The notes beneath the pieces were generated by a model. That model saw nothing but the letters and a program-made list of their open reading frames with translations. It ran no database searches and had not been told where the DNA came from. Source: Rhodococcus sp. CH91 (GTDB lineage Bacteria; Actinomycetota; Actinomycetes; Mycobacteriales; Mycobacteriaceae). Taken from it: a DNA stretch of 64,000 nt. The translations under genes and the position numbers were made by a program. Location of the stretch: positions 1-64,000 of the forward strand of contig NZ_JAKFYR010000016.1 of assembly GCF_022554085.1 (NCBI RefSeq), read 5' to 3'. Below are positions 1 to 7,769 of this stretch, piece by piece (positions within the stretch are counted from its first letter, which is position 1; every line of letters begins with the position of its first letter).

Positions 1-2
1 CT

Positions 3-452
3 CCAACAACGCGGTGTTGCATCGACCGGTTGAATCCGCCCCGGGCCGCACCGGGCTATGCGGTCTACTCCGCGGCGAAGGCGGCCGTCGAGCAGTTCGC
101 CCGAACTCTCTCCGTGGAGGTGGCGCCGTACGGGATCCGGGTGAACAACGTCGCTCCCGATTTCGTGCCCACTCCCGGACTGGAGAAACTCGCAGTCGGG
201 GAGCATGCTCTGGCCGACGCCACCAGTGCCGGGATCGCGATTCCGATGGGACGTGTGGGGCACGTCCACGATGTCTCGAACTGCGTGGTGTTCCTCGCAT
301 CCGGGTTGTCGTCGTTCGTCACCGGGACGACCCTCCACCCCGACGGCGGCGTCCTCGCGTCGTCGGGGTGGTTCAACTGGCCGGGCACCGGCTGGGCGAA
401 CTACGCCCCGGCGAGCGTCCTCGAAGGGATGTCGTCGCTACCTGCCGGCTGA
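3..452 (+). CDS. SDR-family NAD(P)-dependent oxidoreductase, C-terminal part (cut by window start)
   Basis: This is the C-terminal ~140 residues of a short-chain dehydrogenase/reductase, which normally reduces or oxidises a carbonyl or alcohol using NAD(P)H. Visible features are the catalytic YxxxK motif (YSAAK), the following helix (AVEQFARTLSVE), the 'GIRVNNVAP' strand, and the C-terminal 'VVFLAS...VTGTTLHPDGG' segment typical of the family. The frame stays open to the window edge, so the N-terminal Rossmann half lies outside. The first few in-frame residues (P-T-R-C-C-I-D-R-L) do not look like the usual 'VNISS' strand before the catalytic Tyr, so an upstream frameshift is possible. The 3' end overlaps the convergent membrane-protein gene by 52 bases. 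The substrate cannot be inferred. Confidence 0.8.
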   Translation, partial: PTTRCCIDRLNPPRAAPGYAVYSAAKAAVEQFARTLSVEVAPYGIRVNNVAPDFVPTPGLEKLAVGEHALADATSAGIAIPMGRVGHVHDVSNCVVFLASGLSSFVTGTTLHPDGGVLASSGWFNWPGTGWANYAPASVLEGMSSLPAG

Positions 453-1549
453 GGGCGCGGAACGGTGAAGGTCGCAGCCACACATGCGATCGCGACGACG
501 AAGCACGCCAGGGTGTACCACAGGTTGCCGATGGGGTCGCCGTTCTCGGTGACCCCATCGACGGCGGCGAAGTAGTCGGGCAGCGCACCGATCCACAGCA
601 CGGCCATCACGACGAGATAGACGAGGGCGTACCAGCGGACGAGGTCGTTGGAATAGGGACGCTCGGAGCCGTTGCTGCGCAAGCGCACCCATTGGCGTGA
701 GAGCACATGGAGCGCGACGATCGACAGGATCGCGAGTTCGGCGGCGTAGATCGTCGCGCGCACCGTGGTGCTGCCCATGCCGATGACGGTCGCCGGTGCC
801 GGGAGCACCACGGTGCCCACCGACGCGAGCAGGCCGACCACAATGGTGCGCCAGGTCAGTTCGATGCCGTTGAAACGGCGACCGGCATCGATGTGCCGGC
901 CGACGAAGAACTGGGCACAGAACGCGAGGGACATCGGCCACAGGGCGGCGAAGACCACGACACTCGGGAGCGGAACGGAGTCGAAGAAGGGCTGATTGAT
1001 CGGGTTGTCCAGCGACCATTCCCACCACCGCAACTGCGGGCCGAGATGATCGAAGATCTCGTAGAAGGCGTGGTGGACGAAGCCCACACAGGCTGCACCG
1101 ACGAAGGTTCCGTATCGGTGGAAGACACCCAGCATCCGGACGATCTCGAACGCGATGGTCGCCATCAGCGGATAGATGGCGATGATGTACAGCGGCAGAC
1201 GTCCCCACAGGAATTCGACGGTGAACACGTTGTGCGCGAACATCGTATCGATGTACTCCTCGACACCGAAGGCGTCCGGGAAGTACAGCAGCGGTTCGAT
1301 GATGAACAGGAACGCGAGGGTGCCGAGCCACACGACGAGGTTGGTGGCGTCACCGGTCCGCCGGAGCCGGACGATCGCGTGCACCAGCATCAGCACGGCG
1401 CCGAGCACGATGGTCGCCTCGAGGACGGGTAGGGTCCAGTTCTCCAGCGCGAACGGGCTGCGCAGTTCGAAGATCCCGCCGGCTTCCTCGCACGAGAATC
1501 CGAGTCGGCCGGCGAGGTCCTCGAAGGTGGGAGAGCACAGGTCGGACAT
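401..1549 (-). CDS. Polytopic membrane protein of unknown function, coupled to a di-iron-like hydrolase
   Basis: A 382-residue protein with many hydrophobic segments (e.g. 'VLEATIVLGAVLMLVHAIV', 'LVVWLGTLAFLFIIEPLLY', 'YALVYLVVMAVLWIGALP'), so roughly eight or more transmembrane helices are expected. No enzymatic motif was recognised. The ATG at 1549 is chosen because its A is the last base of the upstream gene's TGA (TGATG overlap), a strong translational-coupling signal. A longer N-terminus in frame would run back through the upstream gene and is unlikely. Co-transcription with the PF10118-type protein suggests a joint role, perhaps membrane lipid or hydrophobic-substrate modification, but that is inference only. 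Confidence 0.75.
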   Translation of the reverse strand: MSDLCSPTFEDLAGRLGFSCEEAGGIFELRSPFALENWTLPVLEATIVLGAVLMLVHAIVRLRRTGDATNLVVWLGTLAFLFIIEPLLYFPDAFGVEEYIDTMFAHNVFTVEFLWGRLPLYIIAIYPLMATIAFEIVRMLGVFHRYGTFVGAACVGFVHHAFYEIFDHLGPQLRWWEWSLDNPINQPFFDSVPLPSVVVFAALWPMSLAFCAQFFVGRHIDAGRRFNGIELTWRTIVVGLLASVGTVVLPAPATVIGMGSTTVRATIYAAELAILSIVALHVLSRQWVRLRSNGSERPYSNDLVRWYALVYLVVMAVLWIGALPDYFAAVDGVTENGDPIGNLWYTLACFVVAIACVAATFTVPRPQPAGSDDIPSRTLAGA

Positions 1550-2484
1550 CAGTTGTTCCTCCCGGCCACGGTTTCCGCGGTGTACCAGTGCGAGACGTCG
1601 TAACCCTCGTCGAATCGCCGGAACCACACGTCGGCCAGCGCCGGCAGTTTCTCGTGGTCGGGATTGTGCTTGGGGAGCTGACTGCGGACGACTCCCACCA
1701 GGGCGACGAGTTGCTCACCGAGCGGCAGGACGTCGAACGCGCGCGGCATCGGGCCGTGATCCTCGTACTGCAGGAACGGCAGTCGGCGCCGCAGGTGCTG
1801 TTTGCGCCGGTAGGACGCGAACATCGACATCGCGTCGATCTTCCGGTCCTCGAGGGGGACGTGCTTGTTGAAACCCTCGCACGCGATGGCGATGACGTCG
1901 AGGACGTGCCGGAAGACCGACGGGGCCTGGCGCATGCGATAGCGATCGCTGCCGACGACGGCATCGAAGATGATGAGCGCGGAACTGCGGTGCTCCACCT
2001 CCTCGACGAAGTGCCAGATGAACAGTGAGGCGACCCGGTCGTCGCCGGGACGGAACAGTGCGGCCTCGTTGTCGAGCATGAGTTTGAAGACGGGAGTGAA
2101 GGTCGCCTCGAGATCCGCGGTGTACGCGAGCCGGTATTCCGCCGGCGTCTCGGCGGTGAGCGTGTCGAACGCGCCGATCACGTCGTCGAGGGTCTCCTGC
2201 AAGCCGGGATAACGCTTGATCAGGGCTTTGACGTGCTGGCGGTGTGCCGTCGAGTGCTGACCCTCCTGGTACATGAAAGCGTTCGCTTCCTCGAGGATCT
2301 CCGGATCGGTGATGCGCGGGGTGATCTCGCGGATCAGGTTCACGATCATCTTCTCGAAACCGATCGCGAGGAACGAGACGGCGTTGGCCATGCTCGAGAA
2401 GGCGGGATTCTCCTCGTTCCAGAGGAACGGCACGTCGTGATCCGCGAACGCGAAACGCATCTTGCGGACCTGCAGGTTCGTCAT
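1549..2484 (-). CDS. Predicted metal-dependent hydrolase, PF10118-type ferritin-like di-iron protein
   Basis: A 311-residue soluble protein resembling the PF10118 'predicted metal-dependent hydrolase' family, which is thought to adopt a ferritin-like helical bundle. Supporting motifs are the helix pair 'EEANAFMYQEGQHSTAH' (ExxxH-like metal ligands) and 'HFVEEVEHRSSALIIFD' (E-E-x-x-H). A basic N-terminus ('LQVRKMRFAF') precedes 'PFLWN', also typical. The ATG at 2484 opens the two-gene minus-strand operon. It is divergent from the TetR gene at 2702, with a dyad between them, so control by that TetR is plausible. The substrate is unknown. Confidence 0.75.
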   Translation of the reverse strand: MTNLQVRKMRFAFADHDVPFLWNEENPAFSSMANAVSFLAIGFEKMIVNLIREITPRITDPEILEEANAFMYQEGQHSTAHRQHVKALIKRYPGLQETLDDVIGAFDTLTAETPAEYRLAYTADLEATFTPVFKLMLDNEAALFRPGDDRVASLFIWHFVEEVEHRSSALIIFDAVVGSDRYRMRQAPSVFRHVLDVIAIACEGFNKHVPLEDRKIDAMSMFASYRRKQHLRRRLPFLQYEDHGPMPRAFDVLPLGEQLVALVGVVRSQLPKHNPDHEKLPALADVWFRRFDEGYDVSHWYTAETVAGRNN

Positions 2485-2575
2485 GGGCTACCTCGTCTCG
2501 TCGGCGCCGGCCGGCCGGGCCGGGACACGGATGGAGCTGGCCTCGGAGGAGCGGGAGGCCTCGGTCGGGCGTGAC

Positions 2576-2601
2576 CATACACGAAATGCGATAGGTGTAT
2601 G
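2576..2601. promoter_or_regulatory. Inverted repeat in the divergent intergenic region, candidate TetR operator
   Basis: Perfect 7-base arms CATACAC (2576-2582) and GTGTATG (2595-2601) are separated by 12 bases. The right arm overlaps a TATGAT -10-like hexamer (2598-2603) for the plus-strand regulator. The block GATAGGTGT also occurs twice in tandem at 2590-2609. Position between a TetR gene and its divergent operon suggests the operator. No binding data are available. Confidence 0.45.
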
Positions 2602-2701
2602 ATAGGTGTCTCATCTGCTCGAGGGAGCCGTTCCGGAGGTCATCCGCGAAGACCGTGCGTGTTACCGTCGGGCTTTCTTTCGACCGTTCGAGGAAGCAGA
2701 C

Positions 2702-3325
2702 GTGGCGCGCAGACGTGGGTGGGGCGGGAGTCCTCCTGCCGACGACGAGGAAGCAGCGCAGCGGATCGTCGCCGCTGCGGTCGAGCTGATCGGCCGGACC
2801 GGCGCCGAGATCAGCATCGCCGATGTCGCCCAGTCCCTGGGAGTGATCCGCCAGACGGTGTACCGCTACTTCCCGAGCGCCGACGCCTTGATGCGCGCCG
2901 CTGCGATCGCGTCGGTCGAGGATTTCCTCGAGCGGCTGACCCGGCAGGTCGCCGGGCTCGACGATCCGGTCGACGCCATGACCGAAGGGGTCGTCTACAC
3001 CCTCGCCGAGGTACGTCGCACCCCGCATCTCGGACTGCTGCTGTCGAGCAGCTATTCGAATCCGCATCCCGAAGCGATCGCCTCCGAGGAGGCGTGGATG
3101 TTCGGGATGGCGATGATCAAGCGATTCGATGTGGACTGGGAGGGCCACGGCTACGACGACGACTCGCTCGCCGAACTGGTCGAATACGTGCTGCGCACGA
3201 TGCAGTCGTTCTTCGTCTCGCCGGGAACTCCACCGCGCTCGGACGACGAACTGCGCCGGTATCTGCGTCGCTGGATGGGTACGGCGATCCTCGCCCAGAA
3301 GCAGTGGACGTCCCGGACACAGTGA
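2702..3325 (+). CDS. TetR/AcrR-family transcriptional regulator
   Basis: A 207-residue repressor-type protein. The N-terminal helix-turn-helix spans roughly residues 20-65 ('RIVAAAVELIGRTG', 'SIADVAQSLGVIRQTVYRYF'), followed by a helical ligand-binding domain. I place the start at GTG 2702, giving an N-terminus of VARRRGW, because AGGAAG sits 7-8 bases upstream. Extending to 2606 would run into the operator dyad and adds residues with no TetR similarity. The gene is divergent from the PF10118/membrane-protein operon and probably controls it. The inducer is unknown. Confidence 0.85.
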   Translation: MARRRGWGGSPPADDEEAAQRIVAAAVELIGRTGAEISIADVAQSLGVIRQTVYRYFPSADALMRAAAIASVEDFLERLTRQVAGLDDPVDAMTEGVVYTLAEVRRTPHLGLLLSSSYSNPHPEAIASEEAWMFGMAMIKRFDVDWEGHGYDDDSLAELVEYVLRTMQSFFVSPGTPPRSDDELRRYLRRWMGTAILAQKQWTSRTQ

Positions 3326-3386
3326 AAGGCGCCACCTCCCGCGGCGAACGGTCCGGGGGCGGCCACGCTCCCGTAGAGTCCCGATC

Positions 3387-3854
3387 GTGAGGAGCGATCA
3401 GAAGTTCCGGCGAGCCGAACGTACGCGCGACGACGACCCGCAGAACGTCCCGCGGCCGGCGGAGGGCGAAGCCGACCGCATGGTCGTGGAGACCACCTGG
3501 GGGAAGGTGCAACCTCTGCGCGCGGCGGAGGGTGTCGCGACCGTCGGAGAGCTCGAAGTCGTCGAGATGCTCGGTGAGGGTGCGGTGCTCGTGGACACGA
3601 GGGTCCCCGATTCCCGGAGCGGGGTGACCATTCCCGGTGCCGTGAACATCCCCCACGACGACATCGTCGCGCGGAAGGGCGAACTCGACACCGACCGCAC
3701 GACGATCGTCTTCTGCAACGGTCCCCAGTGCCCGCAGTCGCCCGACGCGATCCGGCAACTGATCGACGCCGGATATCCGCCGTCCGCGCTGGCCTATTAC
3801 CGGGGTGGCCTGCACGATTGGGCCACACTGGGGTTCCCTCTCGAATATCTGTGA
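3387..3854 (+). CDS. Rhodanese-like domain protein
   Basis: A single rhodanese domain, which in this superfamily binds persulfide sulfur or serves as a sulfur/regulatory module. It runs from 'VGELEVVEMLGEGAVLVDTR' through 'GAVNIPHDDI' to the active-site loop after the 'TIVFCNGPQCPQS' strand. The first Cys of CNGPQC is the expected active-site residue, with a second Cys inside the loop. The C-terminus 'YYRGGLHDWATLGFPLEYL' matches rhodanese endings. The start is uncertain: GTG 3387 gives 155 residues with a charged unstructured N-terminus, while ATG 3480 gives 124 residues and sits behind a GGAG-like sequence. It stands alone between a TetR gene and a hydrolase. Confidence 0.75.
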   Translation: MRSDQKFRRAERTRDDDPQNVPRPAEGEADRMVVETTWGKVQPLRAAEGVATVGELEVVEMLGEGAVLVDTRVPDSRSGVTIPGAVNIPHDDIVARKGELDTDRTTIVFCNGPQCPQSPDAIRQLIDAGYPPSALAYYRGGLHDWATLGFPLEYL

Positions 3855-3960
3855 CCGATCGCTGCGCCGGGGAACGCACACCCGAACCCCCGGCCCGAGG
3901 GTAGATTCCGTGGGAACGACCTCACCGTGAGGGTGCAGGGCGGCCGGGAAGGGGAAGTGG

Positions 3961-4803
3961 ATGGGGGATCGCATCACGACCGTCGAGCGGGACGGTCTGC
4001 GACTGGACGTGCGCGACGAAGGCCCGCTGGACGGTGAGCCGATCGTCCTGCTCCACGGATTTCCTCAGGACTCGCGTTCCTGGAACGAGGTCGCCCCTCA
4101 CCTGCATGCGGCGGGTTACCGCACTCTCGCCCTCGACCAGCGTGGCTACTCGCCCGGCGCACGCCCGGCCCGTCGTCGTGACTATCGCATCGACCTCCTC
4201 GTGGACGATGTCGTGGCGCTCGTCGACTCGGTGCCGGGCGGGCGCGCGCACGTCGTCGGCCACGATTGGGGAGCGCTCGTCGCCTGGGCGCTCGCAGCGC
4301 ATCGGCCCGATCTCGTGCACAGCATGACGGCGGTGTCGGTTCCGCACCCGGCGGCTTTCCTGCGCTCCTTCGGCACGAGTATGCAGTTGCTCCGCTCGTG
4401 GTACATCCTCGCGTTCCAGTTGCCCTGGATCCCGGAGATCCTGTTGAGCAACAAGATGTTCGCGTCCGCAGTGCTGCGCCGCACCGGCCAGCCGTCCGCG
4501 GCGGCCGAACGCGACGCCGCGCGCCTGGCGGATCCGGCGGCGGTCCGCGGCGGGGTGCACTGGTACCGCGCGGTGCCCCTGGCGAACGTGCGGGCGACGA
4601 TGAAGACCGTCACCGTGCCCACCCTCATGGTGTGGAGCGACAACGACATCGCGATCGGGCCGGCGGGCGTCGAGGCGACCCATCGCTACGTGAGCGGCCC
4701 GTACCGGGCGGAAACCCTGGCCGGCACGAGCCACTGGATACCGGACGAGGAACCCGAAGAACTGGCACGTCTGGTGCGCGAGCACGTCGCGGCCCGCAAC
4801 TGA
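3961..4803 (+). CDS. Alpha/beta hydrolase, epoxide-hydrolase-like
   Basis: A 280-residue alpha/beta hydrolase. The oxyanion motif HGFPQ (about residues 31-35), the nucleophile elbow GHDWG (Asp nucleophile), the acidic member in 'VWSDNDIAI' and the catalytic His in 'GTSHWIPDE' give an Asp-His-Asp arrangement. This is typical of soluble epoxide hydrolases and haloalkane-dehalogenase relatives. A purine-rich GGAAGGGGAAG precedes ATG 3961. It is followed within 5 bases by the convergent gatD. Epoxide hydrolysis is the best guess. A lactonase or esterase activity cannot be excluded. Confidence 0.8.
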   Translation: MGDRITTVERDGLRLDVRDEGPLDGEPIVLLHGFPQDSRSWNEVAPHLHAAGYRTLALDQRGYSPGARPARRRDYRIDLLVDDVVALVDSVPGGRAHVVGHDWGALVAWALAAHRPDLVHSMTAVSVPHPAAFLRSFGTSMQLLRSWYILAFQLPWIPEILLSNKMFASAVLRRTGQPSAAAERDAARLADPAAVRGGVHWYRAVPLANVRATMKTVTVPTLMVWSDNDIAIGPAGVEATHRYVSGPYRAETLAGTSHWIPDEEPEELARLVREHVAARN

Positions 4804-4807
4804 GAGC

Positions 4808-5518
4808 TCAGGCGCGCAACCGTTCCTGTCTCAGCAGCTCCACCTCGGGAAGATCCAGCGGGGGCAGCGAGTCCACTCCCAGGGCGCGGGCCAGAAGATG
4901 GTCGGCGAGTTCGGGATTGCGGGCCAGTACCGGGCCGTGCAGATAGGTACCGATCACCGATCCCTGCACGGCGCCCTCGAGGCCGTCACCGACACCGTTG
5001 CCGACGCCCCGGTCCACGCGGCCGAGTCCGGTCGCCTCGGATCCGAGAGTCGTTCCACCGCGGTGGTTCTCGAATCCGGTCAGGGGCCGGCTGAGCCCGG
5101 CGAGGGTGGGCCGGATGACGATCTCGCCGATCGCACGGGTGCGCTGAGGCGAGGTGGTGGCGTCGAGCATGCCCACCCCGTCCACGCGCTCGCCCGAGGA
5201 CGTCTCGTACCAGTGACCGAGCACCTGGATGGCAGCGCAGATGGCGAGCACGGGGGCTCCGCGCTCGGCCGCGCGCTGCAGTCCCGGATAGCGCAGCAGA
5301 TGGCGGGTGGCCAATCGCTGGGCGGCGTCCTCGGCGCCGCCGAGCGTGTACAGGTCGAGGGACTCGGGGACAGGATCGCCCAGACCGATCTCGACGACCT
5401 CGGCGTCGTGACCACGCATCCGTAGGCGCTGTCGCAGCACCAGGGCGTTTCCTCCGTCGCCGTAGGTGCCCATCACGTCGGGCAGGACGAGTCCGATGCG
5501 GACGGTCGACTCAGGCAT
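4808..5518 (-). CDS. gatD: Lipid II isoglutaminyl synthase, glutamine amidotransferase subunit GatD
   Basis: GatD hydrolyses glutamine and passes ammonia to MurT, which amidates the alpha-carboxylate of D-Glu in lipid II, a cytoplasmic peptidoglycan-precursor step. The 236-residue class I amidotransferase fold is clear: 'GDGGNALVLRQRL' at the N-terminus, nucleophile Cys94 in 'AICAAIQVLG', and catalytic His194 in 'GTYLHGP'. The start overlaps the murT stop by 8 bases, so the two are translationally coupled, as in other Gram-positives. Gene order with murT matches the mycobacterial Rv3712-Rv3713 pair. Confidence 0.93.
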   Translation of the reverse strand: MPESTVRIGLVLPDVMGTYGDGGNALVLRQRLRMRGHDAEVVEIGLGDPVPESLDLYTLGGAEDAAQRLATRHLLRYPGLQRAAERGAPVLAICAAIQVLGHWYETSSGERVDGVGMLDATTSPQRTRAIGEIVIRPTLAGLSRPLTGFENHRGGTTLGSEATGLGRVDRGVGNGVGDGLEGAVQGSVIGTYLHGPVLARNPELADHLLARALGVDSLPPLDLPEVELLRQERLRA

Positions 5519-6764
5519 GGGCAGCTCTCCTGGCGATGGCGGTATTGAGATCGCGGAACGCGGTGTAGTTGGCGAGCACCTCCACGCGGCCGGGAGGGCA
5601 CGAGGCGATGGCCTTCAGGGGGTCCGGAACCAGGGTGTGCTCGACTCCGGCATAGGTGAGGCGGACGGCGAGATCGGTGCCGCGCTCACCCGCCGCGACC
5701 ACCTGCACACCTTCGAAATGTTCGAACCGGACATCCCACAGCCACGAGAGGTCTTCGCCGTCCGGTACCTGGCCGTTGACGGCGATGACCAGACCGTCGA
5801 CGGTCGGATCGATCATCGACAGGGCTTCCTGCCAGCCGGCGGGATTCTTCGCGAGCAGCATGTGCACCGAGTGCGGCCCCACCTGAACCGTCTTGTAGCG
5901 TCCGGCGATCTCTTCCACGACCGAGGCCGCCGCGGCGGCCTTCTCCGGATCGGCGCCGAGGGCCACGGCGGCGGCGACCGCCTGGGCGGCGTTACCGCGG
6001 TTCGCGCGGCCGGGCAGGGTGAGCTTCATCGGGATCACGAGACCGTCCGGCCCGTACAGATTCTCGCCGTCCACCCACCAGTCCGGCTTCGGACGCGCGA
6101 AATCGGAACCGGTGCTGTACCAGTGGTCGCCCTCGCGGACGATGGGCTCACCCGTGCGGGGGCAGCTCACCGAATCGTTGGCCCAGCCGGCACCGGCAGC
6201 GACCCAGACGACGTTCGGATTGTCGTAGGCGGCCGAGGTGACGAGAACGTCGTCGCAGTTCGCGACGATCACGGCATCGGGGTGACGCTTCAGGCCTTCG
6301 CGCAGCTTACGTTCGATCATGTTGATCTCGCCCACCCTGTCGAGCTGGTCGCGGGTGAGATTGAGCAGCACGATCGCCTGGGGGTCGAGCGCGTCGGCGA
6401 CATGCGGGGTGTGGAGTTCGTCGACCTCGATCGCGGCGAGGGGTGCCTTCAGGTCGGTGGCGAGAGCGGCGACGATGCCGGCGTCCATGTTGGCCCCGTC
6501 GGCCTGCGTGACGACGGCGTCGATCGTCTCGAGCGCCGCCGCGGTCATGCGGGTCGTCGTCGATTTGCCGTTGGTGCCGGTGACGAGCACGGTCCGCCGG
6601 CCGTGACCGAGTTGCTTCATGAGTGCCGGCTCGATCTTCAGGGCCACGAGCCCGCCGATCATCGAGCCTTTGCCGCGTCCGGCCTTCTGGGACGCCCACG
6701 CGGCGGCGCGGGCTGCGCGCAGTGCGAGCCGTCCACGTGCGGTGATTCCGGTGCTAGTTCCCAC
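5511..6764 (-). CDS. murT: Lipid II isoglutaminyl synthase, Mur-ligase-like subunit MurT
   Basis: MurT is the ATP-using Mur-ligase-type partner of GatD. The P-loop GTNGKST is at residues 63-69, the central domain contains 'IEVDELHTPHV' and 'NLTRDQLDRVGE', and the C-terminal DUF1727 region ends in 'VLANYTAFRDLN'. GTG 6764 gives 417 residues, normal for the family. In many MurT proteins a four-Cys zinc ribbon is inserted in the middle domain. Here the corresponding segment reads CPRTG (Cys201, Thr204), so that ribbon is degenerate. The 5' end overlaps the 3' end of the upstream transporter gene by about 106 bases in another frame. Confidence 0.92.
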   Translation of the reverse strand: MGTSTGITARGRLALRAARAAAWASQKAGRGKGSMIGGLVALKIEPALMKQLGHGRRTVLVTGTNGKSTTTRMTAAALETIDAVVTQADGANMDAGIVAALATDLKAPLAAIEVDELHTPHVADALDPQAIVLLNLTRDQLDRVGEINMIERKLREGLKRHPDAVIVANCDDVLVTSAAYDNPNVVWVAAGAGWANDSVSCPRTGEPIVREGDHWYSTGSDFARPKPDWWVDGENLYGPDGLVIPMKLTLPGRANRGNAAQAVAAAVALGADPEKAAAAASVVEEIAGRYKTVQVGPHSVHMLLAKNPAGWQEALSMIDPTVDGLVIAVNGQVPDGEDLSWLWDVRFEHFEGVQVVAAGERGTDLAVRLTYAGVEHTLVPDPLKAIASCPPGRVEVLANYTAFRDLNTAIARRAAHA

Positions 6765-7696
6765 GTCGGCGAGTGTTCCACAGGCCCGGGGGAGTCGTGT
6801 CGCCGGAGGCGCGTCCTGCTCGTCACATCGACGCGTGCGCCCTGGGCGATGAGGGCTCCGAGCACGACGATCGCACCGCCGATCAGGGCGGACGGAGCCG
6901 GCCGCTCCCCGAGAGTGATCCCCGCTACGGTGAATCCGACGACCGGCACCATGAGCGAGAGCGGAGCGACGGTGGCGGCGGGATAACGCGACATCAGAGA
7001 GACGTAGATGCCCGTGCCGGCGATCGTGCCGGCCAGCGCGATGTAGGCGATTCCCGCGAGCGCGAGCCAACCCTCCGTGGACGTGAACGAGGTGCCGAGG
7101 GTGGACCACGCTTCGGGACCCTCCACGAACCACGAGAGCGCGAACAGGGGGAGTACGGGGATCACGCACATCCACAGCATCAGGCGCATGGGTTCCCTCG
7201 ACGCGGCCTTGCGGGTCGCGATGTTGCCCACGGCCCAGGACATCCCTGCCAGGAGGGCGAGCAGCATCGGGACGAGGCTCGCGTCCCCGGCGCCCTGGCC
7301 GAGCGCCACGATCGTCATTCCGCCGACGGCGGCAACCAGCCCCGCGATGCGGACACCACCGAGCCGCTCCCGCAGGAACACCGCTGCCAGAAGAACCGTG
7401 AAGGGCGCGGAGGACTGCAGGACGAGCGAGGCGAGCCCGGTGGGGAGGCCGGCCTCCATCGCGGCGAACAGGAGGGCGAACTGGCCGAATCCGAAGCCGG
7501 CGCCGTAGAGGAGGAGCCAGCGCACGGGCACGGTGGGCCGCGGAACGAACAGGAGTACGGGTACCGCGATGACGGCGAAGCGCAGGCCGGCGAAGAAGAA
7601 CGGCGGGAAATGGTCGAGGCCGCTCCGGATCGCGAGGAAGTTGCATCCCCACAGTGCCACCACGGTGAGAGCGAGCATGCGATCCCGGAACGACAT
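6659..7696 (-). CDS. EamA-family drug/metabolite transporter (DMT superfamily)
   Basis: A 345-residue integral membrane protein with two EamA repeats. The start 'MLALTVVALWGCNFLAIRSGL' is the classic first helix of RhtA/YdcZ-like exporters, followed by about ten hydrophobic segments. The last ~55 residues (after 'IAQGARVDVTSRTRLRRHD') are polar, basic and unlike the family. They are encoded where the gene overlaps the start of murT, so the functional protein probably ends near residue 290. It is divergent from a LysR gene 72 bases away, a common regulator-exporter arrangement. The exported substrate is unknown (amino acids or metabolites are typical). Confidence 0.85.
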   Translation of the reverse strand: MSFRDRMLALTVVALWGCNFLAIRSGLDHFPPFFFAGLRFAVIAVPVLLFVPRPTVPVRWLLLYGAGFGFGQFALLFAAMEAGLPTGLASLVLQSSAPFTVLLAAVFLRERLGGVRIAGLVAAVGGMTIVALGQGAGDASLVPMLLALLAGMSWAVGNIATRKAASREPMRLMLWMCVIPVLPLFALSWFVEGPEAWSTLGTSFTSTEGWLALAGIAYIALAGTIAGTGIYVSLMSRYPAATVAPLSLMVPVVGFTVAGITLGERPAPSALIGGAIVVLGALIAQGARVDVTSRTRLRRHDSPGPVEHSPTWELAPESPHVDGSHCAQPAPPRGRPRRPDAAKAR

Positions 7697-7754
7697 GCTC
7701 GCAATTCTTTGCCGACCGAATGATCAGGACAAGCGAATGTTTCTGAACCTTCTG

Positions 7755-7769
7755 TGTAGCATTTCTACA
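7755..7769. promoter_or_regulatory. Short dyad at the LysR start, candidate autoregulatory LysR site
   Basis: TGTAG (7755-7759) and CTACA (7765-7769) form a 5-base inverted repeat with a 5-base spacer. It lies between the EamA gene and the LysR gene and overlaps the latter's ATG. LysR sites are usually interrupted dyads in such divergent regions. The repeat is short, so chance is possible. Confidence 0.35.
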
